DNA of 64,000 nucleotides from Candidatus Litorirhabdus singularis (lineage in GTDB: Bacteria; Pseudomonadota; Gammaproteobacteria; Pseudomonadales; Halieaceae). The notes under the pieces are model-generated. The model worked only from the letters and a program-made list of their open reading frames with translations. It had not been told where the DNA came from and searched no databases. This document shows, piece after piece, positions 63,613-64,000 of this stretch. The DNA lies in the NCBI RefSeq assembly GCF_026262625.1, contig NZ_SHNN01000001.1, forward strand, positions 496,001 to 560,000. Reading direction: 5' to 3'. Position 1 is the stretch's first letter. The number at the start of each line of letters is the position of its first letter. Both the position numbers and the translations under genes were made by a program.

Positions 63613-64000
63613 ACAGTTCATAGAGAATTTTCATTTTCTGCGCCCCGCCTGGCTATTCCTGCTGCTGCCAATTATTGGCATCAGCGCGTTACTGCGACGA
63701 CAACAGGACGAAACTCGGGGCTGGCAGGCAATCATCGCGCCGCACCTGCTGGAAGCCTTGCGAGTCAGGCAGTATCGCAGTCACTGGTTTAACCCGGCAT
63801 CCCTGAGCCTGCTGCTGATGGGGCTACTGGTGTTGATCCTGATGGGACCCAGCTGGCAGCAGCAGCCCTCACCGCTGGCGCGCGACGAGGCCGCACTGGT
63901 CATCGCATTGGATGTATCCGCGTCGATGGAATACCGCGATGTGCAACCGACGCGTCTAAAACGCGCCAAACAGAAAATATCTGACTTGCTGGAACAACGC
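63602..64000 (+). CDS. VWA-domain membrane protein, BatB-like, 3' truncated by window edge
   Basis: ATG 63602 opens 133 codons to the window end. Two hydrophobic helices (~14-30 and ~64-80) precede the start of a VWA domain with the MIDAS motif DVSAS. It overlaps the BatA-like gene by 11 bases and is the last visible member of the MoxR-DUF58-DUF4381-VWA-VWA unit. BatB-type proteins usually go on to a TPR-bearing C-terminus, which would be beyond the window. Confidence 0.9.
   Translation, partial: MQLEQFIENFHFLRPAWLFLLLPIIGISALLRRQQDETRGWQAIIAPHLLEALRVRQYRSHWFNPASLSLLLMGLLVLILMGPSWQQQPSPLARDEAALVIALDVSASMEYRDVQPTRLKRAKQKISDLLEQR

Overview
The window looks like chromosomal DNA of a marine, aerobic, oligotrophic gammaproteobacterium, probably from the Halieaceae/Spongiibacteraceae/OMG neighbourhood. 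This is inferred from gene content: paired acyl-CoA dehydrogenases, many short-chain dehydrogenases (SDRs), a WS/DGAT acyltransferase, P450, Baeyer-Villiger monooxygenase, DUF3604 proteins, a bacterial Nav-type channel and a ZnuD-like receptor. It is gene dense and moderately GC rich. I saw no rRNA, tRNA, CRISPR array, phage or insertion sequence. Gene strand switches often and operons are short.

Layout. 1-8 kb: lipid/ring catabolism genes (SDRs, an acyl-CoA dehydrogenase pair, a TetR regulator, a DUF1214-like protein), pterin carbinolamine dehydratase and a SnoaL-fold protein. 8-14 kb: envelope genes (DUF1761 protein, Tat/lipoprotein TIM-barrel isomerase, outer-membrane barrel, small metal-binding protein, ZnuD-like TonB receptor). 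14-24 kb: Cys-rich MerR regulator, GGDEF-EAL protein, second acyl-CoA dehydrogenase pair, SDR, Coq4-like protein, DUF2058 protein. 23.5-27.9 kb: NhaR-like regulator divergent from an overlapping operon of a 39-residue membrane peptide, purK, purE, sbtA and sbtB. 28-36 kb: ABM protein, zinc alcohol dehydrogenase, WS/DGAT, UbiA-family enzyme, P450, DUF3604 protein, SDR. 36-44.5 kb: ArsR (SqrR/BigR type)-RND pump operon divergent from a rhodanese, then a BVMO plus a reversed SRPBCC-Rieske protein. 44.6-55 kb: peroxiredoxin, voltage-gated channel with a calcium-type filter, quinone oxidoreductase, serine hydrolase, SutA-like peptide, a probable halohydrin dehalogenase, DUF1330, ABA4-like, DUF1080, luciferase-like and second DUF3604 proteins. 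55-64 kb: PhnZ-like HD protein, nagA, MscS channel, rlmA, carboxymuconolactone decarboxylase-like protein, and a MoxR-DUF58-DUF4381-VWA-VWA (Bat-type) operon running off the end.

Most notable: (1) the NhaR/purK-purE/sbtA-sbtB locus, which places a sodium/bicarbonate symporter and its PII-like partner in one translationally coupled unit with the bicarbonate-consuming purine enzyme; (2) a 228-residue SDR-fold protein at 49 kb that meets both halohydrin dehalogenase signatures exactly; (3) a Nav-family channel whose filter TFEDWTD carries the extra acidic residues known to give calcium selectivity; (4) an ArsR repressor with the 66-residue Cys-Cys spacing of persulfide sensors, controlling an RND pump and a rhodanese; (5) an SRPBCC-Rieske protein in the reverse of the usual domain order beside a HAPMO-like BVMO. 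All functions are read from sequence motifs and remembered family features; no database search was run.
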